Notes under the pieces: model-generated
Databases searched by the model: none
What the model was told of the DNA's origin: nothing
Seen by the model: the letters and a program-made list of their open reading frames with translations, nothing else
Program-made: the position numbers and the translations under genes
Shown: positions 21,625 through 30,158 of the stretch, piece after piece
Position numbering within the stretch: position 1 is the stretch's first letter
How the letters are laid out: each line of letters opens with the position of its first letter
Assembly: GCF_034008635.1 (NCBI RefSeq)
Contig: NZ_CP125378.1
Location: 5,084,501-5,148,500 of the forward strand
From: Pseudomonas sp. P8_229
Lineage (GTDB): Bacteria > Pseudomonadota > Gammaproteobacteria > Pseudomonadales > Pseudomonadaceae
Length of the DNA stretch: 64,000 nucleotides
Direction: 5' to 3'

Positions 21625-21691
21625 AACCTGCTGTGAAACCCAAGCAAAACCGATCGGGCGCTGATGGCGCTCGATCGCTTTGGAGATTTGA

Positions 21692-22651
21692 ATGTCATTG
21701 AATCCTGATATCGCCGCATTTCTGCAACTGGTCGGCAACGGCCGGGCCAGTGGCAAGCGCGTCGGCATGCATGAGTTGACCCCGACCGAGGCCCGTGAAC
21801 AATTCGATCAGTCATCGTTGCTGATGGACGCCGGCGGTGAAGAACTGGCCGTGGTGGATGAGCTGCAACTGCCGGTGCGTGACGGCGCACGGCTGAACGC
21901 GCGGGTCTACAGTAATCATGCGTTGCAGGCGGGCGCCGGGCGTCCGGCACTGTTGTATTTCCATGGCGGCGGCTATGTGGTCGGCAGCCTCGACTCGCAT
22001 GATTCACTGTGCCGCGCGCTGGCCTCGCTGGCCGATTGTGTGGTGCTGTCGGTGGCTTACCGAGTGGCACCGGAACATCGCTTCCCGACAGCGGCCGACG
22101 ACGCGCAGGATGCCTGGGACTGGCTGGTGGCGAGTGCACAGGATCTGGGCCTCGACACGGCGCGGCTGGCGATTGCCGGTGACAGCGTCGGTGGCAGTCT
22201 GGCCACGGTGCTGGCTGCGCAACTGACGGATGGCGCTGTGCAGCCGCGCTTGCAGGTGCTGATTTATCCAGTCACCGATGCCAGTCGCAGCACGCCTTCG
22301 ATCGAGCGTTTTGCCGAAGGCTATCTGCTGGAGAAGGCTTCGCTGCAGTGGTTCTACGAGCACTATCAGCGTGATGCCGGCGATCGTCTCGATCCACGTT
22401 TTTCGCCGTTGCTCGGTGAAGTCCCGGCCAATGTCGCGCCGGTGCTGATGGTGTTGGCCGAGTGTGATCCGTTGCACGATGAGGGCGTGGCGTATGCCCG
22501 GCATTTGCAGGCGGCGGGGGTTGCGGTGGAGCTGAAGGTTTATGAGGGGATGACCCACGACTTCATGCGCATGGGGGCGATTGTTGATGAGGCTGAAGAG
22601 GCGCTGGAGTTGATTGCTGGGCGCTTGGTAGAGGTGTTTGCTTTGGCTTGA
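21692..22651 (+). CDS. Alpha/beta hydrolase of the hormone-sensitive lipase family in the pyoverdine locus
   Basis: A 319-aa hydrolase of the HSL/acetyl-esterase type. It shows the oxyanion motif HGGG (near residues 90-93), the nucleophile motif GDSVGG near residue 168, and late acid and histidine candidates (ECDPLHDEG and MTHDF). I see no signal peptide, so it is probably cytoplasmic. A good ribosome binding site (GGAG) lies seven bases before the ATG. It begins 67 bases after the synthetase stop in the same direction and may share its transcript. The substrate is unknown: an esterase next to a synthetase could edit acyl or peptidyl groups, but nothing in the sequence proves this. I found no PvdS-type promoter directly in front of it. 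Confidence 0.8.
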   Translation: MSLNPDIAAFLQLVGNGRASGKRVGMHELTPTEAREQFDQSSLLMDAGGEELAVVDELQLPVRDGARLNARVYSNHALQAGAGRPALLYFHGGGYVVGSLDSHDSLCRALASLADCVVLSVAYRVAPEHRFPTAADDAQDAWDWLVASAQDLGLDTARLAIAGDSVGGSLATVLAAQLTDGAVQPRLQVLIYPVTDASRSTPSIERFAEGYLLEKASLQWFYEHYQRDAGDRLDPRFSPLLGEVPANVAPVLMVLAECDPLHDEGVAYARHLQAAGVAVELKVYEGMTHDFMRMGAIVDEAEEALELIAGRLVEVFALA

Positions 22652-22665
22652 CGGGGTAGGGGGGG

Positions 22666-22906
22666 AATATCCGTTGCTGCGGTAACGGCCACTTAGGGTT
22701 CCGCCCTGACGGCGGGTCACTTTTGGCAAACGTACGCCCCAACAGTAACCAAAAGGTCTGTGCCCTGACGTTCGGCCCTCGCTTAGGCTCGGGTTCCTTC
22801 GCTCCGGGATTCATCCGGGGGCAGCGCCTACGGTTTGCTTCGCTGCACCTCCTCTCGCTGTGTTTGGCTGCGCCAAACGGTCGCTGCGCTCCCACCCCCG
22901 GATAAA
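22666..22906 (+). repeat. Long imperfect repeat element, copy 1
   Basis: This element begins with AATATCCGTTG, contains a conserved core (GGTTTGCTTCGCTGCACCTC near 22829) and ends at a CCCCCGGAT motif. An inverted relative lies at 23213-23451. The core is nearly identical between copies, while the loop near 22861-22885 differs but stays palindromic in each. The source of the family is not clear to me; it looks like a dispersed non-coding Pseudomonas repeat. Confidence 0.8.
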
Positions 22907-23118
22907 CCCCTCCACTCAGCCTTCCGACGGGCCCTGAGATCAAAAGCTTTACTCGAGCTAACGCTCATCGTGTTGAGTGGCGGAAAAGCGTGCGCTCGGC
23001 TTTTGCTTTTCTGTAGGAGCCAGCCTGCTGGCGATGGCGGCCTGACAGCCGACCAATTTCCAACTGAACACACCCGATCCCACGCAGGAGCTGCCGAAGG
23101 CTGCGATCTTTTGATCTG

Positions 23119-23160
23119 CTTTGGCTTTGGCTTTGGCTTTGGCTTTGGCTTTGGCTTCGG
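23119..23160. repeat. Tandem hexamer tract, CTTTGG x6 plus one degenerate unit
   Basis: Six exact CTTTGG units are followed by one CTTCGG. The tract lies in non-coding DNA between the two long inverted repeats. It is a simple-sequence tract that could vary in length, but no gene reads through it convincingly. Confidence 0.95.
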
Positions 23161-23212
23161 CTCTTGATGTGGCTTTTGATCTTCAGCCCCTTCGGCAGGC
23201 CGAGCGTAGGTG

Positions 23213-23451
23213 TCCATCCGGGGGTTAGGCGCGCAGCGCCATGCGGCGCAGCCGCATACATCGAGAGGAGGTGCAGCGAAGCAAACCGGAGGCGATGCCC
23301 CCGGATGGACACCGTAGCGAGGGAACACTGAGCCTCAGCGAAGTGCCGTACGCCGGGGCAAAGCCTTTTGGGTTACCTTTTCGGCGTCTGGAAAAGGTGA
23401 CTCGCTGTAAGAGCGAAACCGCCAGCAGCAGCACCCGAAGCAACGGATATT
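23213..23451 (-). repeat. Long imperfect repeat element, copy 2 (inverted)
   Basis: Reverse-complement relative of 22666-22906. It reads from CAACGGATATT on its right edge to TCCATCCGGGGG on its left edge, with the shared core near 23265-23290. The two copies enclose about 300 bases. Confidence 0.8.
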
Positions 23452-23507
23452 CACCCAAAACCCAAAACCCCAAGAGCCTGGTCGGCCCAAAGGCCGCCAA
23501 GCCCCCC

Positions 23508-23535
23508 AAAAAAACGCCGGCAAATGCCGGCGTTT
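23508..23535 (-). terminator. Rho-independent terminator of fpvA
   Basis: An 11-bp perfect stem (AAACGCCGGCA paired with TGCCGGCGTTT) is followed on the minus strand by seven T residues. It lies 20 bases after the fpvA stop. Confidence 0.93.
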
Positions 23536-23554
23536 GTCGAGCGCTGAGCGGGGG

Positions 23555-26017
23555 TTACCAGTTATAGGTCACGTCAGCAGTCATGGTGCGGCCTTCGCCG
23601 TAGTAGCAGTCGAGGGTGCCGTTGCACGCGGCCACGTATTTCTCGTCGGTGAGGTTTTGCAGGTTGGCTTGCAGTTTCACGCCTTTGACGTGCAGCGGCG
23701 ATTTTTCCAGGTCGTAGGAGACCATGGCGTCATACACCGTGTAGGACGGGATCTGGAACGAGTCCGACTCGTAGTCCGAACCGTAGCTGCTGCGCACGTA
23801 GCGGGCGCCCAGCCCCATGCCGAAACCGGCGAGGGCGGTGGAGATGTCGAAGTCGTAGTTGACCCACGCGGAGGCGGTCAGTGGCGGACGCATGGCCAGG
23901 GTGCGACCTTCGCGACCGTCGTTGTCTTTCTCCCACTTGGTCTGGTTACGCGACACTGCCGCCAGCACGCGCAGGTTGCGGGTGACGTTGACCTTGCCTT
24001 CCAGCTCGATACCGCGCGAACGCACGGAGCCGCTCTGGGTGCTGAAGCCCGGGTTGGCGAGGTCGGAGGTCAGCATGTTGTCCTGGTCGATCTGGTACGC
24101 CGACAGCTGGATGAAACCGTCGATGGACTTCGGCTCGTACTTGACGCCGACTTCGTACTGCTTGCCGGAGGTCGGTTCGAAGGCGCTGCCGCTCATGTCG
24201 GTACCGGTTTGCGGCAGGAACGATTCGGCGTAGCTGACGTACGGCGTGATGCCGTTTTCGAACTCGTAGCCCAGGCCGGCACGACCGGTGAACTTCTCGT
24301 CTTTCTGGTTGCTGTGGCCGCCGCTCAGCGGTTGCTTGTTGTCGGTTTCGGCGAAGTCATACCGACCGCCGAGGGTCAGGAACCACTGGTTCCAGCGCAA
24401 CTGATCCTGAGCGTACAGGCCGGTCTGGGTGATGGTGTTGTCCCATTTGTACGGCTGGCGGAAATTGATCTGGCTGCCATACACCGGGTTGTACAGGTCC
24501 AGACCTGGAGCGGTGCGGTCATACAGGCCGAGGAATTTCGAGTTGAAGTGGTAGTAGTCCACGCCCAGCAGCACGGTGTGTTCGACGTCTGCGGTGTTGA
24601 ACTTGGCCTGGGCGATGTTATCGATGCCGTAGACCTTGTTGTGCTGCGACCAATCCACTGCATAACGGCTCTGGTAGCTGCCGTCGTTGAGGCCGGTGAC
24701 CGGGTTGGTCGGGAACGAATAACCGTGCAGCGGCGCCACGTACTGGTCGTTGACGTCGGCGTATCGGGCGTTCTGTTTCAGGGTCCAGACGTCGTTGAGT
24801 TCGTGGGCGATCTCGTAACCGACGACGAACTGCTCGCGGTGGTACTTGTTCACGTCCGGCTCGCCGAGGAACAGGCTGCGGCTGATGCGCCCGGCCTGGC
24901 TGCGATGCACGGTGCCGTTGGCGGGCAGGCCCTGGGCTTCCGGTACGTCGTGGTCTTTCTGGTACTGACCGAACACGGTGATGGTGGTCTGGTCGTTGGG
25001 CAGCCAGGTCAGGCTTGGCGCCAGCAGCATGCGGTTCTGGCTGGCGTAGTCGATGGCCGAGCCGCTGTCGTTGACCACACCGGTCAGGCGATAGAGGAAT
25101 TCGCCCTGGTCGTCGATCGGGCCGCCGAGGTCGAAGGCACCGTACTTGCGGTCATAGCTGCCGCCACCGAGCTTCACTTCGTGCAGCGGGGTGGCGGTCG
25201 GACGCTTGCTGACCATGTTGACGATACCGCCCGGCTGGTTCTGGCCGTACAGCACCGAGGCCGGGCCCTTGAGCACTTCGACGCGCTCCAGGGTGTACGG
25301 GTCGATCTGCAGCGAGCCGCCGGTGCTGCCGCCGCCGTAAGGCATGTGCAGGCCGTCGAGGTACAGCGGAGTAGGGGAGAAGCCACGGGAAGTCGGTTCG
25401 TCGAAGATCTTCACCCGGTCCGAGAAACCGCCGCCGGTCATGCCTGGCGTGTATTGCAGGGCCTCGGTGACTGTCTTCGAGCCGCGCATCTTGATTTCGT
25501 CCTGGGTGACGACGTTGATGGTCTGCGGAATTTCCTTGAGCGACGAGTCGGTCTTCGAACCAGTGGCGCTGCGCTTGGCGACGATCCCGTCTACCGGGCC
25601 CCAGGCCGATTCCGCGGTGGCGGAAATGTTGGTCGGTGCCAGATCGAGGCTGGCACCGCCGCTGCTGCGCGAACGCAAGGCGACGTTATTGCCTTCGACG
25701 CTGTAGGCGATGTTCGTACCTTGCAGCAGTTGCGCGATGGCGGCGGTCGGTTCCAGGTTACCGTTGACGGCGCTGCTGCGCAGGCCACTCACTTCATCCG
25801 GGCTGTAAAGTACCTGAAGGTTGGTCTGGCGACCGAATTCCTGCAACGCGCTCCCCAGCGACTGTGCAGGAATATTGATCGCCACGGCGGCGGCCTGGGC
25901 CTGGCCGATCATCGGCACGGTCAGGGCCATGGCGCAGAACGCTGGCAAGGTGCAACGGAAGGAGCGGCGGATCAGCAGGGCCTTGGCGAGCGGGTGGAGT
26001 CCGTGCGGTGCGGGCAT
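23555..26017 (-). CDS. fpvA: Ferripyoverdine TonB-dependent transducer receptor FpvA
   Basis: This outer-membrane receptor imports ferripyoverdine using TonB energy. I chose the ATG at 26017 (820 aa); a TTG six codons upstream is also open. A signal peptide of about 42 residues ends near GQAQA. An STN signalling domain follows (about 50-120, with IPAQSLGSALQEFGRQT), then the plug and a 22-strand-type barrel ending in the aromatic C-terminus VTYNW. The STN domain marks it as a transducer that signals to an anti-sigma factor and, by the family model, to FpvI and PvdS. It lies next to pvdE, as in other Pseudomonas pyoverdine loci, and has its own strong terminator. A Fur-box-like site lies 26 bases upstream of the ATG. 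Ligand specificity should match the pyoverdine made by the synthetases nearby. Confidence 0.95.
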   Translation of the reverse strand: MPAPHGLHPLAKALLIRRSFRCTLPAFCAMALTVPMIGQAQAAAVAINIPAQSLGSALQEFGRQTNLQVLYSPDEVSGLRSSAVNGNLEPTAAIAQLLQGTNIAYSVEGNNVALRSRSSGGASLDLAPTNISATAESAWGPVDGIVAKRSATGSKTDSSLKEIPQTINVVTQDEIKMRGSKTVTEALQYTPGMTGGGFSDRVKIFDEPTSRGFSPTPLYLDGLHMPYGGGSTGGSLQIDPYTLERVEVLKGPASVLYGQNQPGGIVNMVSKRPTATPLHEVKLGGGSYDRKYGAFDLGGPIDDQGEFLYRLTGVVNDSGSAIDYASQNRMLLAPSLTWLPNDQTTITVFGQYQKDHDVPEAQGLPANGTVHRSQAGRISRSLFLGEPDVNKYHREQFVVGYEIAHELNDVWTLKQNARYADVNDQYVAPLHGYSFPTNPVTGLNDGSYQSRYAVDWSQHNKVYGIDNIAQAKFNTADVEHTVLLGVDYYHFNSKFLGLYDRTAPGLDLYNPVYGSQINFRQPYKWDNTITQTGLYAQDQLRWNQWFLTLGGRYDFAETDNKQPLSGGHSNQKDEKFTGRAGLGYEFENGITPYVSYAESFLPQTGTDMSGSAFEPTSGKQYEVGVKYEPKSIDGFIQLSAYQIDQDNMLTSDLANPGFSTQSGSVRSRGIELEGKVNVTRNLRVLAAVSRNQTKWEKDNDGREGRTLAMRPPLTASAWVNYDFDISTALAGFGMGLGARYVRSSYGSDYESDSFQIPSYTVYDAMVSYDLEKSPLHVKGVKLQANLQNLTDEKYVAACNGTLDCYYGEGRTMTADVTYNW

Positions 26018-26042
26018 TGTTCTTCTACTCTTCAAAGTGTTG

Positions 26043-26061
26043 ACTGAGAACTATTTCTATT
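26043..26061 (-). promoter_or_regulatory. Candidate Fur box upstream of fpvA
   Basis: The minus strand reads AATAGAAATAGTTCTCAGT, which matches about 13 of 19 positions of the Pseudomonas Fur consensus. It sits 26-44 bases before the chosen start codon of an iron-receptor gene, where a repressor site is expected. I found no perfect PvdS box here. Confidence 0.55.
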
Positions 26062-26075
26062 AACTGTTAGTAAGA

Positions 26076-26118
26076 CGTTGAGCCTTCCGAAAACCGGAAA
26101 GCTCAACGCATTTTTTTT
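26076..26118. terminator. Hairpin between pvdE and fpvA
   Basis: A 14-bp stem with one mismatch (CGTTGAGCCTTCCG pairing with CGGAAAGCTCAACG) is followed by eight T residues on the plus strand only. As a terminator it would best stop plus-strand (antisense) transcripts before they enter pvdE. On the minus strand it may act only weakly between pvdE and fpvA. Confidence 0.7.
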
Positions 26119-26133
26119 AAAGATTTTTCACAG

Positions 26134-27783
26134 TCAGGCGGGTTGCAGCTCAGTGACCACTTTGCCGGCGCTCATGCGCACCAGTTGGTCGGCGACATCG
26201 AAGTAACGATCGTCGTGGGAAATGACGATGATGGTCTTGCCCAGACGTTTCAGGTCCGGCAGCAACTCGGTGTAGAAAATGCGGCGGAAGGTCGGGTCCT
26301 GGTCGGCAGCCCACTCGTCGAACACCAGCACCGGACGCTCTTCGAGCCAGGCATTGATCAGGGCCAGACGCTTGCGCTGGCCGGTGGACAGGTCGGTGGT
26401 GGTGAACGAGCCGTCACGCACGCTGACCTTGTGCGCAATTTCCAGGCGCTCCAGGTATTTGTTGGCGTCTTCCGGGATATGGGTATCGCCCTGGACCACA
26501 TCGTCGAACAGGTAGTAGTCGGCGAAGATCGTGGTGAACAATTGGCGGTAATCGTCGCGGTTGCTGGCGTCGACGATCTGCTGGTTGAGGCGGATCTCGC
26601 CTTGCTGTGGCGCGTACAGGCCCAGCAGCAACTTGATCAGCGTGGTCTTGCCACAGCCGTTTTCGCCGACGATGAAAATGATGTCGCCCTGTTCGATTTT
26701 CAGGTTCACCGGCCCCAGCCGGAACGGCCGGGCACCGGCCACGGTCGGGAAGCTGTACGAGACATCGGTCAGTTCCAGGCTGTGCACCGGGGTCTTTTGG
26801 TGGCCCTGGTCGCTGAGCAGCAGGTGCGGCTCGGGCGAGGAAAACTGCTCGGACAGGTCGGCGATACGGCGGAACGCGATCTGCGCGCGGCTGACGATCG
26901 GCAAGGTGCCGATGATGTGTTCCAGCGGTCCTTTCATGTACAGCAGCACCAGCACGAAGCCGCTCATCACCGCTTTGTCAGCGCTCGGCCACAGCGATTG
27001 CAGGCCCAGCGCCAGGCCGATCACCACGAAGAACAGCATCGACCCCAAGGTCTTGGCGACCACGAAAATGTTCACCGAACGTACCTGCGTATCGCAGATC
27101 TTGTCGGCCGTGCCTTCGATGCCCGAGACGAACATGCGATGCCGGCGCGGGCGGTGGATGCGCAGTTCCTTGGCGCCCTCGGCGACTGCGTGGTAGTGCT
27201 TCTGCAACTCGTCTTCGTAATCCCGGGCCTTGAGAAAGCCCTGCATGCCGCGCCCGCGCGCGATGTACTGAATGACCGTGCCGATCAGGATCGCCACCGC
27301 CATCATCAGGAACATCGGCCACGACAGCATCGCCAGGTAGCCCATGCAACCGAGGGTGACCGTCAGGGAAATTGCCAGCGGCGCAAAGGCGAAAGCGAAG
27401 TCGCTGATGGTGTCGACGTCGTGGGTCAGCACTGGAATCAGGCGATGGCTGCGATAGCGCTCGATCTGTTCGATCGGCGCCGAGAGGACTTTTTCGCCCA
27501 GCTCTTTGCGCAGCCTGGCGATGATGTGCTGGCCGACGAAATTGGTGCCGATGTCGGAAAAAATCGAGCTGGTCAGCGCCAGCAGGCACAGGCCGGCGAA
27601 CACCGCGACCATGGTGCTGGTCAGTGCGCCCTCGGTGTGCAGTACATTGTTGATGGTCGCCAGCAGCGCGGTGACGCTCAGGCCGCCGACCATGCCGAGC
27701 AGGATCGAAACGCTGACGATCAGTCGAAAGGGTTTGAGCAGGGCGAACAATTCATTGATCACCCCGCGTGTTGGTTTGCTCAT
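26134..27783 (-). CDS. pvdE: Ferribactin exporter PvdE (ABC transporter, fused membrane and ATPase domains)
   Basis: This inner-membrane half-transporter of 549 aa, the same length as PAO1 PvdE as I remember it, moves the acylated pyoverdine precursor into the periplasm. An N-terminal membrane domain (about residues 15-290, five to six helices) is followed by an ATPase domain with Walker A GENGCGKTT (near 370), signature LSTGQRKR (near 463) and Walker B VLVFDEWA (near 485). I chose ATG 27783 over an open upstream start at 27885 because of family length and a purine-rich AGGGA seven bases away. It lies downstream of pvdO in the same direction and probably ends the pvdM-pvdN-pvdO-pvdE operon. 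The usual pvdF gene is missing between pvdO and pvdE. Confidence 0.95.
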   Translation of the reverse strand: MSKPTRGVINELFALLKPFRLIVSVSILLGMVGGLSVTALLATINNVLHTEGALTSTMVAVFAGLCLLALTSSIFSDIGTNFVGQHIIARLRKELGEKVLSAPIEQIERYRSHRLIPVLTHDVDTISDFAFAFAPLAISLTVTLGCMGYLAMLSWPMFLMMAVAILIGTVIQYIARGRGMQGFLKARDYEDELQKHYHAVAEGAKELRIHRPRRHRMFVSGIEGTADKICDTQVRSVNIFVVAKTLGSMLFFVVIGLALGLQSLWPSADKAVMSGFVLVLLYMKGPLEHIIGTLPIVSRAQIAFRRIADLSEQFSSPEPHLLLSDQGHQKTPVHSLELTDVSYSFPTVAGARPFRLGPVNLKIEQGDIIFIVGENGCGKTTLIKLLLGLYAPQQGEIRLNQQIVDASNRDDYRQLFTTIFADYYLFDDVVQGDTHIPEDANKYLERLEIAHKVSVRDGSFTTTDLSTGQRKRLALINAWLEERPVLVFDEWAADQDPTFRRIFYTELLPDLKRLGKTIIVISHDDRYFDVADQLVRMSAGKVVTELQPA

Positions 27784-27930
27784 GGAGGTTCCCTGCTTGA
27801 AGGCGTGGCGAAAACCGGCACTGCTCGTGGGGTTCGCCTGGATGACGTAGAGGGCGGTGGGCGCGCCATAGCGGATCGCGCCCACCTGTAAAACGACTGG
27901 CAGGACGGCTAATTTAGCCGGGCGATGGCC

Positions 27931-28839
27931 TTACAGATCGCGGGCGACCCGCAAGCCGATCCAGTCGCCACGGGTGTCGGTGTAGGTGGCGTTGCGGTTG
28001 CCCGAGCGCGAGAACACCGGTGCCTCGCCCCAGTCGTTGCCACGGATGCGCCGCACTTCGCACTTGCCGCTCAGCCAGGCACTGCCATCGCTTGGCGCGC
28101 CTACGTAGTTCTCGTTGTAGCAATCGGCGGTCCACTCATAAATATTGCCGTGCATGTCGTAGACGCCGAAGGCGTTGGCCGGAAAACTGCCGGCCGGGGC
28201 GGTGAAGTTGTAGCCATCGGCGGCGCCGTAGGTGTTGGCGTGTTTGGCGATGCTGTATTCCTTGCCTTCGTCGAACGGGAAGGGGAAGGGTCCCGTGCTG
28301 CCGGCGCGTGCGGCGTATTCACGCAAGGACTCGCTGACCAGTCGATAGGGCTGGCCGGTCTTTTTCGACAGCCAGGCCACATAGGCCTCGACTTCCGGGA
28401 AGTCCATGCACACCGCTGGATGCTTGTCGGTGTACTGTTTGCGCGGGTCGCTGCCCTGATAGTCCGGGATGCCCGCCTTACATGCGCGACCGGGGCGAGT
28501 GTCGCCGTCGGGCATTTTGTAGCCGCTGTCCTTGAGGTAGGCGTCCCACTCGCCGCGCAGTATCTGGAAACGGCTGATCGCCAGCGGTTTGGCAAACGTC
28601 ACCGGGTGCCTCGGTCCCTCATCCGGCTCGCGGCCGACCTCATCGTCCGGGGTGCCCATGGTGAACGTGCCGGTGGGCAGCACGACCATTTCCGGGCAGT
28701 CCTTGCAGTCCTTGAACACCCTGCCCGGCGCAGGCGGGGTGGCAGCATGGGCAGCGCCAGGCAGCAGGCCGGCGGCGAGGGTGGTGAGCATCAGCGCCGG
28801 CAGCGCCTTCAAGGAAAATCGACGCAGTTCACTGTTCAT
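27931..28839 (-). CDS. pvdO: Pyoverdine maturation protein PvdO (FGE-sulfatase fold)
   Basis: This periplasmic protein is needed for the last oxidation of dihydropyoverdine to the pyoverdine chromophore. It is 302 aa from ATG 28839, with a Sec-type signal (to about residue 32, AAHA). A formylglycine-generating-enzyme/sulfatase-modifying fold follows, shown by GTFTMGTPDDE, MHGNIYEWTADCY and the end motif WIGLRVARDL. A TTG at 28881 is open but would put non-signal residues in front of the signal peptide, so I did not use it. The start lies 38 bases after the pvdN stop, in the same operon. PvdE begins 147 bases further on, with no pvdF between them. Confidence 0.93.
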   Translation of the reverse strand: MNSELRRFSLKALPALMLTTLAAGLLPGAAHAATPPAPGRVFKDCKDCPEMVVLPTGTFTMGTPDDEVGREPDEGPRHPVTFAKPLAISRFQILRGEWDAYLKDSGYKMPDGDTRPGRACKAGIPDYQGSDPRKQYTDKHPAVCMDFPEVEAYVAWLSKKTGQPYRLVSESLREYAARAGSTGPFPFPFDEGKEYSIAKHANTYGAADGYNFTAPAGSFPANAFGVYDMHGNIYEWTADCYNENYVGAPSDGSAWLSGKCEVRRIRGNDWGEAPVFSRSGNRNATYTDTRGDWIGLRVARDL

Positions 28840-28877
28840 TGCGAGTCTCGCTAAAAGGAAAAAGGGATCGCCCGGGT

Positions 28878-30158
28878 TCAAAGGGCCTGGTCGAGTACCG
28901 CCAGCAAGCGATCGATTTGCTGTTCGTCGTTGAGCAGCCCCGGTGCGGTGCGGATTACCGGGCCGACGTCGCGGTGCACCGCATCGGCCACCACGCGGTT
29001 GGCCATCAGGTGCGCAGCGATCTTGTCGCTGTCCTTGCCCTTGACCCGGAAGAAGGTGAAACCGGCGGACAGCTCGGGGCTCAGTGGCGTGACCAGTTCG
29101 ATCTGCGGACGCTGCTGCAGGTGTTGTTTCAGGTAGCTGTTGAGCGCGTGGATGCGTGCCTCGACCTCGGCCTTGCCCAAGTCAAGATGCAATTTGAACG
29201 CTTCGTCCAGCGCCCAGCGGTGCTCGAACGAGTGGTAGCCGCCGGGCGTCATGGTGGTGGAAAACGCCGTGGCTTCGGAGAACGTCGGAATGATCGGGGT
29301 GACGTACCTGACCTCGGCGAAGCGGCTGCAGACGATGCCGGTGCCGCGAGGGCCGAACATCCACTTGTGGGTGCCGGCGATGAAAAAGTCACAGTTCATC
29401 TGCGCGAAGCTCAGGTTGTCCACGCCGAAGCCATGAACCCCGTCGACCACGTAAACGATGCGGTCGGCGTCGCTGCGACCGCGGTTGTGCTTGTCGACGA
29501 TGGCGCCGATCTCACCGATGGGCAGTTTCACGCCGCTGCCCGAATGCACCCAGCACATGCCCAGAACGCGGGTTTGCGGGCGAATGGCGCTGTCGATGGC
29601 GGCGAGGATTTCGGCTTTGCTGGCGCTGTACGGTTCCTTGAACAGAGGAATCTTGCGCACCCGCGTGCCGTCGCGTTCGGTACGCAGGGCGAGGATGGTG
29701 TGGGTGGCGTAGTGCTCGTGCACGGTGGTGAGAATTTCCTGATCGGGGCGCACGTGCACTCCGCCGTAGATCATCGCCAGACCTTCGGTGGTGCTGCCGG
29801 TCAGGGCGATCTGTCTGGCATCGGCTTGCAGGTAGCGACCGGCCCAGACGCGGACGTTCTCCTCGCGCTGTTCGATCACACCGAGGTCCCAATCCATGGC
29901 CAGGCCGGGATTTTTGTCGAGGGCGGCGCGGTGCCGTGCAATCGCTTCGCGCACCGGCCTGGGGTGCGAGGTGATCAGGAAATTGGAGAAGTGCAGATAC
30001 GCCGGATCCTGATCGAACAGCTGCTGCAGCTGCGCCCACTTGTTACCGGTCACGGGCGCGGCGCTCGCTGCACCGGCGACATTCGGCAGACTCGCGCCCA
30101 GTGGCAGTGCCGCGGCAAGAATCCCGGCCTGCTTCAAGAACTCACGACGATTGCTCAT
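28878..30158 (-). CDS. pvdN: Pyoverdine side-chain modifying PLP enzyme PvdN
   Basis: This is a periplasmic, Tat-exported enzyme of the aminotransferase class V/cysteine-desulfurase fold. In P. fluorescens A506 and PAO1 its relatives convert the N-terminal glutamate of the precursor to succinamide. The protein has 426 aa, with a twin-arginine signal (NRREFLKQ near residues 3-10) and an alanine-rich h-region ending near residue 34. The PLP lysine is in GTHKW (Lys265), with the cofactor aspartate in VVDGVHGFG (about 239). The start overlaps the pvdM stop by four bases (ATGA), so the two are translationally coupled. Length and neighbours match the known gene. Confidence 0.95.
   Translation of the reverse strand: MSNRREFLKQAGILAAALPLGASLPNVAGAASAAPVTGNKWAQLQQLFDQDPAYLHFSNFLITSHPRPVREAIARHRAALDKNPGLAMDWDLGVIEQREENVRVWAGRYLQADARQIALTGSTTEGLAMIYGGVHVRPDQEILTTVHEHYATHTILALRTERDGTRVRKIPLFKEPYSASKAEILAAIDSAIRPQTRVLGMCWVHSGSGVKLPIGEIGAIVDKHNRGRSDADRIVYVVDGVHGFGVDNLSFAQMNCDFFIAGTHKWMFGPRGTGIVCSRFAEVRYVTPIIPTFSEATAFSTTMTPGGYHSFEHRWALDEAFKLHLDLGKAEVEARIHALNSYLKQHLQQRPQIELVTPLSPELSAGFTFFRVKGKDSDKIAAHLMANRVVADAVHRDVGPVIRTAPGLLNDEQQIDRLLAVLDQAL

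Larger units (their letters stand above)
22652..23507. other. Non-coding region with inverted repeats, hexamer tract and REP fragment
   Basis: About 850 bases between the hydrolase and the fpvA terminator. I see no credible gene in it; the open frames have arginine-rich, repeat-derived translations. It holds two inverted copies of a roughly 240-bp element, a TTTGGC-type tandem tract and part of a REP palindrome near 23013-23035. Confidence 0.75.

Noticed and set aside
21625..21691. PvdS promoter in front of the hydrolase
   Set aside because: No TAAAT-N16-CGT pattern in the 67-base gap.
23119..23160. Regular repeats that might suggest a CRISPR array
   Set aside because: Units are six bases with no spacers; it is a simple-sequence tract.
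22723..23328. Several open frames of 60-166 codons between the hydrolase and fpvA
   Set aside because: They run through the inverted repeats and the hexamer tract, giving low-complexity KP repeats and arginine-rich sequence.
23534..26047. An 837-codon plus-strand open frame opposite fpvA
   Set aside because: It is the mirror of a well-supported TonB receptor gene; its translation has no recognisable domain.
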